DNA from: Bradyrhizobium stylosanthis | Lineage (GTDB): Bacteria > Pseudomonadota > Alphaproteobacteria > Rhizobiales > Xanthobacteraceae | Length of the DNA: 64,000 nucleotides | Direction of reading: 5' to 3' | Assembly: GCF_001641335.1 (NCBI RefSeq) | Contig: NZ_LVEM01000002.1 | Coordinates: forward strand, 785,663 to 849,662 | In this document: positions 35,886 through 44,645 of the stretch, piece by piece | Layout of the letters: every line of letters starts with the position of its first letter | Position numbering within the stretch: position 1 is the first letter of the stretch | The notes under the pieces: model-generated | Databases searched by the model: none | Told to the model about the DNA's origin: nothing | The model's input: only the letters and a program-made list of their open reading frames with translations | Position numbers and translations under genes: made by a program

Positions 35886-35965
35886 GTTTCGGGACGTCTG
35901 CACGAAAAGCGGAAAATGGTTTCGTGCGCGGCCAAATTGTTTCGTCCCGTTAGCCGCGACGAAAC
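35886..35965 (-). promoter_or_regulatory. Array of CGAAAC motifs upstream of the sigma-factor gene
   Basis: Read on the minus strand, CGAAAC occurs at 35891-35886, 35924-35919 and 35944-35939. The last forms a perfect inverted repeat with 35958-35965 (GTTTCGTC, 11-nt spacer, GACGAAAC). The array lies 70-150 bp before the ATG. It may be a binding site for a regulator or an ECF promoter element; which one is not known. Confidence 0.45.
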
Positions 35966-36089
35966 ATTCGCGGCAAAAAGTCGTGGAATTTCAATGTACG
36001 GAAAATACGGGGGTGGGGATTTGGGGGCGGACGGTGGCGCCGGGAACGTATTTCGGGGTCTTGCGTTCGGTCGCGCGGCGCATATGGCC

Positions 36090-36246
36090 GTCGTCCCGGC
36101 GTAGGCCGGGACCCATAACCACAGGCAGTGGTTTGACGAAGACCAAGAGTGAAGGGGTTTACGGGGTATAGGCACCTGCAATGATCGAGAGATCACGCGG
36201 TATGGGTCCCGGCCCCGTGCGCAATTGCGCACTAGGCCGGGACGAC
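36090..36246. repeat. Chimeric family A element
   Basis: The left arm is the long-form arm (GTCGTCCCGGCGTAGG...CCCATAACC). The right end, after TATGGGTCCCGGCC, switches to the core of the short form (GTGCGCAATTGCGCACTAGG) before CCGGGACGAC. It joins the two element types seen separately at 1639 and 3107. Confidence 0.8.
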
Positions 36247-36265
36247 CCCGAAGGGGATTCTCCCC

Positions 36266-37000
36266 TTACCCCTTCTCGCCCTGCGGCGAGAACAGATAGC
36301 CGCCGCCGCGGATGGTGCGGATCACGGCGGGTTTTGCCGGATCGGGCTCGATCTTGCGGCGGATGCGCATGATGCGCAGGTCGACCGCGCGGTCGAAGGC
36401 CTCGGCGTCGCGCGCATTGGCGAGCTCGAGCAGGCGCTCGCGCGAGAGCACGCGCTTCGGATTGGCCGCGAACACTTTCAACAGCCCGAACTCGGACGCC
36501 GTCAGCGGATGCTCGTTGCCTTCGTCGTCGCGCAGCGCCTGCGCTTCGAGGTCGAGCCATTTGGTGCCGAAGCGCACCAATTGCTCCTTGTCGGATTTCG
36601 CCGCCGTCTCGCTTGCGGCGGCCTTCACCGGTGTGCTCCGCCGCAGCACCGAGCGGATGCGCGCCATCAGCTCGCGCAGCTCGCAGGGTTTTGCGACGTA
36701 GTCGTCGGCGCCGAGCTCGAGGCCGACGACGCGATCGATCGGGCTCGCGGTCGCCGTCAGCATGATGACGGGCACGTTGATGCGGCTCTTGAGGTCGCGG
36801 ATGATCGAGAGGCCGTCTTCCTCGGGCATGTTGAGGTCGAGCACGACGAGGTCGGGCATGCCGCCCTGGATCGCGGCGCGCAAGCTCTTGCCGCCGTCGC
36901 ACAGCGTCACGGTGAAGCCGTGCATCTTGAGGTAATCGCCGACCATCTCCCGGGCCGGGGCCTCGTCGTCGACAATCATGATGTGCTGGCTTTGGGTCAT
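36266..37000 (-). CDS. OmpR-family response regulator
   Basis: The 244-aa product has a receiver domain (IMIVDDEAPAREM acidic pair, phosphoacceptor Asp55 in LVVLDLNMPEEDG, Thr in VIMLTATAS, Lys in YVAKPCELREL). A linker of about 30 residues follows, then a winged-helix output domain (HPLTASEFGLLKVFAANPKR; RAVDLRIMRIRRKIEPDP; IRTIRGGGYLF). It is the last gene of the signalling operon, 10 bp after the DUF3369 kinase, and is the expected transcription output. Confidence 0.95.
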   Translation of the reverse strand: MTQSQHIMIVDDEAPAREMVGDYLKMHGFTVTLCDGGKSLRAAIQGGMPDLVVLDLNMPEEDGLSIIRDLKSRINVPVIMLTATASPIDRVVGLELGADDYVAKPCELRELMARIRSVLRRSTPVKAAASETAAKSDKEQLVRFGTKWLDLEAQALRDDEGNEHPLTASEFGLLKVFAANPKRVLSRERLLELANARDAEAFDRAVDLRIMRIRRKIEPDPAKPAVIRTIRGGGYLFSPQGEKG

Positions 37001-37010
37001 GGTCTCTAGG

Positions 37011-38756
37011 TCACGGCAATTCGGTCGCGGGAAGGGTGATGGTGAAGGTCGAGCCCTTGCCGGGGCCCTCGCTGTCGGCGGTCACCTCGCCGCCGTGCAT
37101 GTCGATGATGCGCTTGACGATGGAGAGTCCAAGTCCGGTCGAGCTCTCGCCGGCGGTCGGCTTGGCGGACAGCCGTTGAAAGCGGCCGAAAAGGCGGCCG
37201 AGATCCTCCGGTGACAGGCCTGCGCCCTCGTCGCTGACGCGCACGATGGTGTCGCCGCCCTCATGGGTGACGTCGACCCCGATCTTGCCGCCGATCGGCG
37301 AGTATTTGATGGCGTTGCTGATGAGGTTGTCGATCGCCTCGCGGATGCGGTCGGTGTCGCACATGGTGACGATGTTGGGCGGCGCGACGACGCTGATCGC
37401 CTGCTGCTTGTTGACCGCGAGCGGCTGGTTGGCCTCGGCGACCTCCTTCACCAGCGCGGCGACGTCGACCGGCTCGCGGCGGATGGTGATGTCGAAGGCA
37501 TCGGCCATCGCGTCCGAGATCAGATGATCGACCATCGTGGTCAGGCGCTTGGTGGCGTCGCGGATGTGATCGACCTGGGCGACCACGCCGGCTTCCGACG
37601 CGCCGGTCGAGATCAGCTCCTTCAGCATCTCGGTGCGGCCGAGGATGACGCCGAGCGGGTTCTTCAAATCGTGGGCGACGGTGCCCAGGATCTCGTTCTT
37701 GAAGCCGTTGGCGCGCTGCAGCCGCAGCCATTGCGCCGAGAGGCGGCGATTGGCCTGCATCAAGGCGCGGGTGCGCTGGGCGACGCGGTCCTCCAGCTGC
37801 GTGTTGGCGTCCTGCAGCTGCTGATAGAGGATGACGTTGTCGAAGGCGATCGAGAGGCGGCTGGAGAAGATCTCCACCAGCGAGCGGTCGGTCTCGGACA
37901 ATTCGCGCTCGGCCTGCAGCAGCACCACGACCTCGCGGCCGGATCCGGTGCGCAAGTAGATCACGCTGCGGTGGTCGGCGAATTCGTTCTTGCGGCCCTG
38001 GAAGGCGGCTTCCACCATCGCGCGCAAATCGGGGTCGAGCGCCTTCGAGGAGGTCGTGCCGATGAAGCGGCTGTAGCAGCCGCTGCCGGCGAGCACCGAG
38101 AGCTCGGGATCAATGCCGCCATTGTCGCGCAGGACCAGTATACCGGCGCAATCGGCATTCAGCAGCGAGGCAAGCTGGGTCAGCACGCCCTCGGCGAGCC
38201 GCTGCATAGACTTGAAGTCGTACAGCGTCGAGGCCGCGTCGATGATGATCTCGAGGCCGCGCCGGGTCTGCACCATGCGCTCGAGCTGCTGGTAGGAGCG
38301 CAGCGCCGCCGTCAGCGAGGTGAACAGCTTGTCGGCGGTGAGCTCGGTCTTGGCCTTGTAGTCGTTGATGTCGTACTGAACGATCACGCGCCGCTCCGGC
38401 GCCTGGCCGGGCTGGCCGGTGCGCAGGATGATGCGCACGGTCTCGTTCTTGATCTCGTTGCGGATGAACTCGACCAGCTCGAGGCCGGCGACGTCCGTCT
38501 CCATGATGACGTCGAGCAGCACCGCGGCGATGTCGTTGTGCGCGGCCATCAGCTTGCGGCCTTCCGCCGCGGAATAGGCGGAGAGGATTTCCAGGCTCTG
38601 GCCGTTGAGGCTGTAGTCCGACAGCGCGAATCGGGTGCCGTCATGCACGGCCGGATCGTCGTCGATGACGGCGATCTTCCACTTCCGTGCGTTCTGGTCC
38701 TCCGACGCGGTGCCGGTATCGTCGATCAGGTGGAGGACATCGTCCTGTTCGGCCAT
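37011..38756 (-). CDS. Receiver-DUF3369-histidine kinase protein (soluble hybrid)
   Basis: The 581-aa product lacks membrane helices. A receiver domain (residues about 25-150; IDDDPAVHDG, Asp82 in LLDVIMETD, Lys in DYKAKTEL) is followed by DUF3369 (about 160-310), a coiled coil (312-350), HisKA with His362 in GTVAHDLKNPLG, and a HATPase domain (DNLISNAIKYSP; DEGAGLSPED; GLGLSIVKR). The receiver comes first, so it is probably phosphorylated by the upstream kinase and then controls this kinase. The gene overlaps the kinase gene upstream by 31 bp. The design suggests a branched or serial phosphorelay within the operon. Confidence 0.93.
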   Translation of the reverse strand: MAEQDDVLHLIDDTGTASEDQNARKWKIAVIDDDPAVHDGTRFALSDYSLNGQSLEILSAYSAAEGRKLMAAHNDIAAVLLDVIMETDVAGLELVEFIRNEIKNETVRIILRTGQPGQAPERRVIVQYDINDYKAKTELTADKLFTSLTAALRSYQQLERMVQTRRGLEIIIDAASTLYDFKSMQRLAEGVLTQLASLLNADCAGILVLRDNGGIDPELSVLAGSGCYSRFIGTTSSKALDPDLRAMVEAAFQGRKNEFADHRSVIYLRTGSGREVVVLLQAERELSETDRSLVEIFSSRLSIAFDNVILYQQLQDANTQLEDRVAQRTRALMQANRRLSAQWLRLQRANGFKNEILGTVAHDLKNPLGVILGRTEMLKELISTGASEAGVVAQVDHIRDATKRLTTMVDHLISDAMADAFDITIRREPVDVAALVKEVAEANQPLAVNKQQAISVVAPPNIVTMCDTDRIREAIDNLISNAIKYSPIGGKIGVDVTHEGGDTIVRVSDEGAGLSPEDLGRLFGRFQRLSAKPTAGESSTGLGLSIVKRIIDMHGGEVTADSEGPGKGSTFTITLPATELP

Positions 38757-40804
38757 TGAGAAGTCCCGTCAGTCTCTGTGCTTTGCGCGCCGCCCTTGGC
38801 GACCCGGGGCATGATAATGCGAAAAGTGGTGCCTTGTCCCAGCTTGGATTCCAGCATCATCCGACCGCCGAGCTGCTGGGTGACCAGGTTATAGACGATA
38901 TGAAGCCCGAGTCCCGTGCCACCTTCGTTGCGCCGCGTGGTAAAGAATGGGTCAAAGGCCTGGCGCTGCACGTCGGGGGTCATGCCGGCCCCGTCGTCGG
39001 TGAAGATGATCTCGATGTCCTCGGCCCCGCGCGGCCGCGCCGAGATCGTGATGGTGCCGGCGCGCCCGTCGGCGAAGGCGTGGTTGGCCGCGTTAAGGAA
39101 TAGATTGGTCAGGATCTGGCCGTAGGAGCCGGGATAGCCGTCCAGCAGCAGCCCCTCGGGCACGTCGACCGCGAGCGTGATCGGCGAGCGCTTCAAGACG
39201 GGTCTGAGGCTGGCGATGATCTGGTCGGTGGCTTCGCTGAGTGAGAACTGCCGCCGCTCGGCATGGGAGCGGTCGACCGCGACCTGCTTGAACGACTGGA
39301 TCAGCTCGCCGGCGCGCTGCAGGTTGGCGACCAGCTGCTGCGAGGCGTCCCGCGAGGACTGCACGAACTCCTCGAGCTGCGAGCGGCGCAGGCCGCCGTC
39401 GCCCTTGAGCTGGGCCTCGAAGATCTCGGTGCGCCGGGCAAAGCTGGAGGCAACGGTGAGGCTGATGCCGATGGGGTTGTTGACCTCGTGCGCGACGCCG
39501 GCGACGAGGCCGCCGAGCGCGGCGAGCCGCTCGGCATCGATCAGGTTCTGCTGTGCGGTATTGAGCTCGAGCAGCGCGCTCTCCGCCTTCTCCTTGGAGG
39601 CGCGCAGCTCGTCCTCGGTCTCGCGTTTGGCGATCGCGTTCTCGCGGAACACCTCCACCGCGCGCGCCATGGCGCCGACCTCGTCGCGGGCCTTGGTGCC
39701 CTGCACCTCGCGGTCGAGATCGCCGAGCGTGATCGCGCGCATCGCCGTCATGATCTGCTGCAGCGGCAGGCGGATCGACAGCGCGATCAGCACGCCCGCG
39801 GTGAGGATGATGCCGAGGAAGATGACCGCGATGGAAAGCACGCGGCGGGAAATGTCGGCCAGCGTGCGGTCGAACGTCTCCTGCGCCTTCTGCTCGCGCT
39901 GGCGCATCTTGGTGGAGAGATCGTCGATGGCGCCGATCGCCTCGGCCTGGCTGGCGTCGATGGTGTTGCGCAAGAGCTCGGTGCGGCTCATCAGCTGCTC
40001 GGAGAGCTTTGCAAAGCCCTCGCGCAGCGCGGCGGTGCGGGCCCCGAGCCGCTGCAGCGCCATGCGCTGGAGGTCGTTGTCGGCGAGATCGATCATGACC
40101 GGAATGGTCTTCTCGATCGTCTCGGTGTTGCGGCGTGCGTCGTCGGCGGCCCCGGCCGATTGCGACAGATAGTAGGAATTGGCCGCGACCAGCATCGCGG
40201 TGAAGGCTTCGCGCGACTTGCCGAGCGAGGGCCAGATCAGCGCGTCGCGATGGCCGGTGGCGCCTTCGATGATGGAGTAGAGGCCCGCCATGTCCTTGGC
40301 CGGTCCCTGCACCTGATCCTCGTAGGTCTTGGCGATGGTCGCCTGCACGCTGCGCAGCTCGCCGAAACCGTTGAGGAAGCGGTCGGTGGTGCGCTCCAGC
40401 TCCTCGACCGAGCCTGACAGCATCGGGTCCTTGGCGGCGCGGTTGGTCAGCGTGCCCAGCACCGCCTCGCGCAGCAGCAGGATCTCGGCGAACAGGTCCG
40501 GGCTCGGCTGGTTGATGTAGCGGTGGATCAGATTGTGCAGGCGCCCGGTCTCGCTCTCGAGCAGCGCCAGGATGCGGTCGGATTCGCGCACCTGGCGCAC
40601 GTCGTCCCAGGCCGAGCTCAGCACCACCGAGCCGTTCCAGATCAGGGCGACCAGCACCACCACGACGGCCGAGTTCAGCGCCGCGATCGACAGGATGCGC
40701 CAGCGGATCGGCACCGCACGCAGCACGCCGACGAGACGCGCGCGCAGTCGCCCGATCGGGCCGGGTGCCCTCTCTGCGTGCTCGCTATGTCCCGGCGCGG
40801 CCAA
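38726..40804 (-). CDS. Membrane sensor histidine kinase with HAMP domain
   Basis: The 692-aa product has a first membrane helix at about 36-60 and a large helical periplasmic domain (61-320; repeated heptads, like four-helix sensor domains). The second helix is at about 322-343 (LSIAVIFLGIILTAGVLIAL), HAMP at 344-397, a coiled coil, His439 in GGLVAGVAHEVNNPIG (HisKA of the HEVNNP type) and HATPase motifs (LTNLFLNAANHAF; FTDDGAGM; GGTGLGLHIVYNL). The start is a TTG just after the dctP-like gene. The periplasmic domain is the likely contact for the binding protein encoded upstream. Confidence 0.93.
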   Translation of the reverse strand: MAAPGHSEHAERAPGPIGRLRARLVGVLRAVPIRWRILSIAALNSAVVVVLVALIWNGSVVLSSAWDDVRQVRESDRILALLESETGRLHNLIHRYINQPSPDLFAEILLLREAVLGTLTNRAAKDPMLSGSVEELERTTDRFLNGFGELRSVQATIAKTYEDQVQGPAKDMAGLYSIIEGATGHRDALIWPSLGKSREAFTAMLVAANSYYLSQSAGAADDARRNTETIEKTIPVMIDLADNDLQRMALQRLGARTAALREGFAKLSEQLMSRTELLRNTIDASQAEAIGAIDDLSTKMRQREQKAQETFDRTLADISRRVLSIAVIFLGIILTAGVLIALSIRLPLQQIMTAMRAITLGDLDREVQGTKARDEVGAMARAVEVFRENAIAKRETEDELRASKEKAESALLELNTAQQNLIDAERLAALGGLVAGVAHEVNNPIGISLTVASSFARRTEIFEAQLKGDGGLRRSQLEEFVQSSRDASQQLVANLQRAGELIQSFKQVAVDRSHAERRQFSLSEATDQIIASLRPVLKRSPITLAVDVPEGLLLDGYPGSYGQILTNLFLNAANHAFADGRAGTITISARPRGAEDIEIIFTDDGAGMTPDVQRQAFDPFFTTRRNEGGTGLGLHIVYNLVTQQLGGRMMLESKLGQGTTFRIIMPRVAKGGAQSTETDGTSQWPNRTMSST

Positions 40805-40810
40805 CGGGGC

Positions 40811-41806
40811 TCACTCCACCTTGCGGATACGTTCGATCAGCGCGGCCGCGGCAGGATCCTGCGCCGCCTTGGCGTAGATCGGGGCCATCGCCTCCTCGAA
40901 CGGCTTGCGGTCGATATCCCTGACGATGCTGACGCCGGCCGCTTCCGCCTTGCGCTGCGACTGCTCCTCGAGGTCGCGCCACTTCTCGCGCATGAACCGG
41001 CTGGAGCGGGTGGCCGCCTCCCGGAAGATGATCTGGTCCTCGGCCGAGAGGCTGCGCCAGGCCTTCAGCGAGATCACCAGCACTTCGGGGCTCATCGTGT
41101 GCTCGGTGAGCGTGTAGTGGCCGGCATGTCTGTAATGGTCAGTCGTCACGAAAGATGGCCAGTTGTTTTCGGCGCCGTCGATCAGATGGTTGGCAAGCCC
41201 GGTAAGCACCTGCCCATAGGGCATCTCGACCGGCTCGGCGCCGAGGGCGCGGACCATCTGGCTCATCAACTCCGATTGCTGCACCCGGATCCGCAACCCC
41301 TTGAGGTCCGCGATGGTGGTCACCGGATGGACGCCGTTGTAGAGCGACCGGGCGCCGGAATCGTAGAAGCAGAGCCCGACGAAGCCATAGGGCTCGAAAC
41401 TGTTCAGGATCTCGCTGCCGATCGGCCCGTCCAGCACCTTCTGCATGTGCTCGATGGACCGGAACAGGAACGGCATGGCGAGCACGTTCATCGCCGGAAC
41501 GAAGTTGCCGATCAGGGCGACATTGGTCCGGTTGAGGTCGATCGCGCCGGCCCGGGTCTGCTCGATGGTCTCCTTTTCCTCGCCGAGCTGGCGGGAGTGG
41601 AACACCTTGATCTCGTGCCGGCCGCCGGTGCGCTCGGCGATCAGCGCGCCCATGTAGCGCAGCGCCTGGACGGTCGGATAGTCCTCGGTCTGGGTGTCGG
41701 CCGCACGGAATTCGCGCGCGGCGGCGCTCGTCGCGCAGATCGCGAGCAGAAGCGCGACGAAGATCACCCCGGTCCGCGAGAGCTCGGCACGGTTCAACAC
41801 TGGCAC
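40811..41806 (-). CDS. TRAP-type periplasmic binding protein (DctP family), likely sensor component
   Basis: The 331-aa product has a signal peptide (VIFVALLLAICATSAAA) and a DctP fold: LRYMGALIAERTGGRHEIKVFHSRQLGEE, VPAMNVLAMPFLFRS, LKGLRIRVQQSELMSQMVRALGAEPVEMPYGQVLTGL (whose Arg binds the ligand carboxylate) and GAENNWPSF. The GTG start at 41806 has GAGGGG six bases upstream; a TTG at 41812 overlaps that site. No DctQ or DctM permease gene is present, and the kinase gene follows directly. It therefore probably reports a carboxylate ligand to the kinase rather than feeding a transporter. Confidence 0.92.
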   Translation of the reverse strand: MPVLNRAELSRTGVIFVALLLAICATSAAAREFRAADTQTEDYPTVQALRYMGALIAERTGGRHEIKVFHSRQLGEEKETIEQTRAGAIDLNRTNVALIGNFVPAMNVLAMPFLFRSIEHMQKVLDGPIGSEILNSFEPYGFVGLCFYDSGARSLYNGVHPVTTIADLKGLRIRVQQSELMSQMVRALGAEPVEMPYGQVLTGLANHLIDGAENNWPSFVTTDHYRHAGHYTLTEHTMSPEVLVISLKAWRSLSAEDQIIFREAATRSSRFMREKWRDLEEQSQRKAEAAGVSIVRDIDRKPFEEAMAPIYAKAAQDPAAAALIERIRKVE

Positions 41807-41932
41807 ACTCAACCCCTCAGAGATGGAGTCTATGGCGGGACCGAAAGGTTCAATGCAATCTAGCAGATGGTTAAGGGAAGGCCATCCCGTGCCGGGCCCC
41901 AGGGCGATTGTGCGGCGCGGCCGGCGCGCATT

Positions 41933-41948
41933 GGCGGTTGAAACCGCC
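41933..41948. promoter_or_regulatory. Hairpin or operator in the divergent dctP-ugpB region
   Basis: GGCGGTT, GA, AACCGCC is a perfect 7-bp inverted repeat. It lies 59 bp before the GTG of the UgpB-like gene and 127 bp before the dctP-like gene. It may be a regulator site or a leader hairpin; nothing more can be said. Confidence 0.4.
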
Positions 41949-42006
41949 GGGGGGCCGCCTTAAGCAGGGGCAGCCGTCTTTCGTCGTGCGAACGGGAAGA
42001 GCCATC

Positions 42007-43332
42007 GTGACGTCAGCATCGCGCCTCCTGCAGCTCGTAGCCGCCCTCGCGGCGCTCGCATCGGCCACCCCGGTGCGCGCCGCCACCGACATCGCGTGGT
42101 GGCACGCGATGTCCGGCGAGCTCGGCAAGCAACTCGAAAAGCTCGCCACCGACTTCAACGCCTCGCAGTCCGATTACCGCATCGTGCCGGCCTATAAGGG
42201 CAATTACACCGAGACGGTGACGGCGGCGATCTTCGCCTTCCGCTCGCGCAGCCAGCCCGCGATCGTCCAGGTCAACGAGGTCGCCACCGCCACCATGACC
42301 GCGGCCAAGGGTGCGATCTATCCGGTGTTCAGCCTGATGCGGGACCAGGGCGAGCCGTTCTCGCTCAACGACTACCTTCCCGCGGTGTCCGGCTATTACA
42401 CCGACGCGGCCGGCAATCTGCTCTCGTTCCCGTTCAACTCGTCGACGCCGATCCTCTACTACAACAAGACCATGTTCCGCGACGCCGGCCTCGATCCGGA
42501 GACGCCGCCGAAGACCTGGCCGGAGCTCGGCGCCGCTGCAAAGCGGCTGCGCGACCGCGGCGCGGCCTGCGGCTTCACCACCTCCTGGCCGTCCTGGATT
42601 CACGTCGAGAATTTTTCCGCCTTCCACAATCTGCCGCTCGCCACCCGCACCAACGGCTTTGCCGGTCTCGACGCCGAGCTGACCATCAACAATCCCGTCA
42701 TCGTCAAGCACGTCGCCCAGCTCGCCGAGTGGCAGAAGACGAAACTGTTCGACTACAGCGGCCGCGGGCAGTCGGCCGAGCCGCGCTTCCAGAACGGCGA
42801 ATGCGGCATCTTCATCGGCTCCTCGGCGACGCGCGCCGACATCAAGGCCAATTCGAAATTCGAGATCGGCTACGGCATGATGCCGTATTGGCCCGATGTC
42901 GCGGGCGCGCCGCAGAACTCGATCATCGGTGGCGCCACGCTGTGGGTGCTGCGCGACCGGCCGCGCGAGGAATACAAGGGCGTGGCGCGCTTCTTCGCCT
43001 ATCTGTCGCAGCCCGGCGTGCAGGCCGCCTGGCACCAGAACACCGGCTATCTGCCGATCACCCGCGCCGCCTTCGAGCTGACGCGCGCGCAGGGTTTCTA
43101 CGAGCGCAATCCGGGCTCGGCGATCTCGTTCGAAGAGATCACGCTGCATGCGCCGACGGAGAATTCGAAGGGCATCCGGCTCGGCTCCTTCGTGCTGATC
43201 CGCGGCACCATCGAGGACGAGCTCGAGCAGGCCTTCGCCGGCCAGAAGAGCGCGCAGGCAGCGCTCGATTCCGCGGTCGAGCGCGGCAACAAGCTGCTGC
43301 GCCAGTTCGAGCGCGCAAGTCCCGACCGGTAG
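42007..43332 (+). CDS. UgpB-like ABC sugar/glycerol-phosphate binding protein
   Basis: The 441-aa product has a signal peptide (RLLQLVAALAALASATPVRAA). IAWWHAMSGELGKQLEKLATDFNASQ opens the UgpB-like fold; FPFNSSTPILYYNKTMFRDAGLDPETPPKTWPEL and FYERNPGS are typical of glycerol-3-phosphate/glycerophosphodiester binding proteins. The start is GTG at 42007 with GGGAAG six bases upstream. No ugpA, ugpE or ugpC gene follows. Placement divergent from a sensor operon suggests either regulation by it or a second sensory ligand protein; both are inference. Confidence 0.9.
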   Translation: MTSASRLLQLVAALAALASATPVRAATDIAWWHAMSGELGKQLEKLATDFNASQSDYRIVPAYKGNYTETVTAAIFAFRSRSQPAIVQVNEVATATMTAAKGAIYPVFSLMRDQGEPFSLNDYLPAVSGYYTDAAGNLLSFPFNSSTPILYYNKTMFRDAGLDPETPPKTWPELGAAAKRLRDRGAACGFTTSWPSWIHVENFSAFHNLPLATRTNGFAGLDAELTINNPVIVKHVAQLAEWQKTKLFDYSGRGQSAEPRFQNGECGIFIGSSATRADIKANSKFEIGYGMMPYWPDVAGAPQNSIIGGATLWVLRDRPREEYKGVARFFAYLSQPGVQAAWHQNTGYLPITRAAFELTRAQGFYERNPGSAISFEEITLHAPTENSKGIRLGSFVLIRGTIEDELEQAFAGQKSAQAALDSAVERGNKLLRQFERASPDR

Positions 43333-43573
43333 AGCCAGCGCGCATCGCCGCACCGCTTCCGCGCAGGCGCGGCCCCCGTCCCACCGGCCAGCCCCATCTT
43401 CCATCACGCAACCCGGAAGTGTGTGCAATCTCACACGCAACGGTTCGCGCGCCTGCGATAATCGCCCCATGCGTGACGCCAGAATGGCGCCGACGCTTGC
43501 CGCTCGCGGCAGGAATTTCCCGAGATCGTTTCAGCAGTCCATTTTCGCAAAAACGTGCAATGGAGATTCATCG

Positions 43574-44605
43574 ATGCCCTGCACATGTTGCATCATCCCG
43601 AACGACGTTCTGACCCGGCTGTCCCAGGACAAGAAGCTATCTGCCACGCTGCGCAAGCAACTGGTCGACACCGTCCAGGTCAGTCATGAGCTGCGTGAAT
43701 TGCGTAACCAGGCCGCGAAGTTGACCAGCGTCACCGCGGCCCGGAGCGCAGGTCTAGTCACCCTGGCGGCGGCGCCCTCCGTCACCGCCTATGATTGCAA
43801 GCACACGCAATCGCTGCCGGGTACGCCCGTGCCGAAGCCGAAGACGTCCTCGGACGGCTCCGTCAAACGCGCCTTCAACCAGACCGGCAAGGTGGCGAAA
43901 TTCTACCAGCAGGTCTTCAACCGCAATTCGATCGACGATCACGGCATGACCATGATGTCGTCGGTGCATTTCGGCGAGAAGTACAACAACGCGATGTGGA
44001 ACGGCTCGCAGATGATCTATGGCGACGGCGACGGCAGCATCTTCGTCGACTTCACCAGGGGCAGCGACGTCATCGGCCACGAGCTCACCCACGGCGTCAC
44101 CCAGCACAGCCTCCAGCTCGCCTATAGCGGCGATGCCGGCGGCCTCAACGAGAGCATCTCCGACTGCTTCGGCTCGATGTTCCGGCAGTGGGAGTCCAAG
44201 CAGGACGTCAAGAAGGCCGACTGGCTGATCGGGCGCGACATCATGGGGGCGGCCGCCAAGAAGAAGGGGTTCACCTGCCTGCGCGACATGGCCGATCCCG
44301 CCGCCAAGCACTGCCTGGCGCCGCAGCCGACCAAATATTCGCAAATCACGCCGGGCATGGACCCGCATTATTCCAGCGGCCCGCCGAACCTCGCCTTCTA
44401 CACGGCCTGCACCACGCTCGGCGGATACAGTTGGGCCAGGATCGGCCAGGTGTGGTATCACTCGCTCACCGGCTTCGGACCGACGCCGAACATGACGATG
44501 AAGGCGTTCGCGGCCAGGACCCGGCAGGGAGCCCACACGTTGTATCCCGGCGAGGCCGCGGTGTTCGCGGCCGTCGATGCCGGATGGAAGAAGATCGGGC
44601 TCTAA
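43574..44605 (+). CDS. Thermolysin-family (M4) metalloprotease, protealysin-like
   Basis: The 343-aa product has the zinc site HELTH (His169, Glu170, His173) and Glu193 in GGLNESISDCFG. The catalytic His lies in DPHYSSGPPNLAFY. The N-terminus is not a signal peptide but the short cysteine-containing MPCTCCIIP plus a helical region to about residue 75, like the short propeptide of protealysin. The start at 43574 is supported by TGGAG at 43561. The next gene, 40 bp downstream, encodes an emfourin-like inhibitor, the usual partner of protealysin-like enzymes. It is probably made in the cytoplasm and released or activated by propeptide removal. Confidence 0.93.
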   Translation: MPCTCCIIPNDVLTRLSQDKKLSATLRKQLVDTVQVSHELRELRNQAAKLTSVTAARSAGLVTLAAAPSVTAYDCKHTQSLPGTPVPKPKTSSDGSVKRAFNQTGKVAKFYQQVFNRNSIDDHGMTMMSSVHFGEKYNNAMWNGSQMIYGDGDGSIFVDFTRGSDVIGHELTHGVTQHSLQLAYSGDAGGLNESISDCFGSMFRQWESKQDVKKADWLIGRDIMGAAAKKKGFTCLRDMADPAAKHCLAPQPTKYSQITPGMDPHYSSGPPNLAFYTACTTLGGYSWARIGQVWYHSLTGFGPTPNMTMKAFAARTRQGAHTLYPGEAAVFAAVDAGWKKIGL

Positions 44606-44645
44606 TCGGCGCGTTGCCGGCAGCGCGCCACGAAAGGGAGCGAGC

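Larger units (their letters stand above)
35819..36265. other. Gene-free gap of 447 bp
   Basis: 35819-36080 is unique, moderately AT-rich sequence with the CGAAAC array and presumably the sigma-factor promoter. 36090-36246 is a chimeric family A element. A plus-strand frame at 35860-36171 reads through both and does not look coding. Confidence 0.6.

Noticed and set aside
35207..37000. EcfG-NepR-PhyR general stress module
   Set aside because: The sigma factor lies near a response regulator, but that regulator is OmpR-type with a winged-helix output, not PhyR, and no NepR-like gene is present.
43333..43573. Upstream extension of the M4 protease to 43421
   Set aside because: The extra 51 residues have no signal peptide or propeptide pattern, and a good ribosome site precedes the ATG at 43574.
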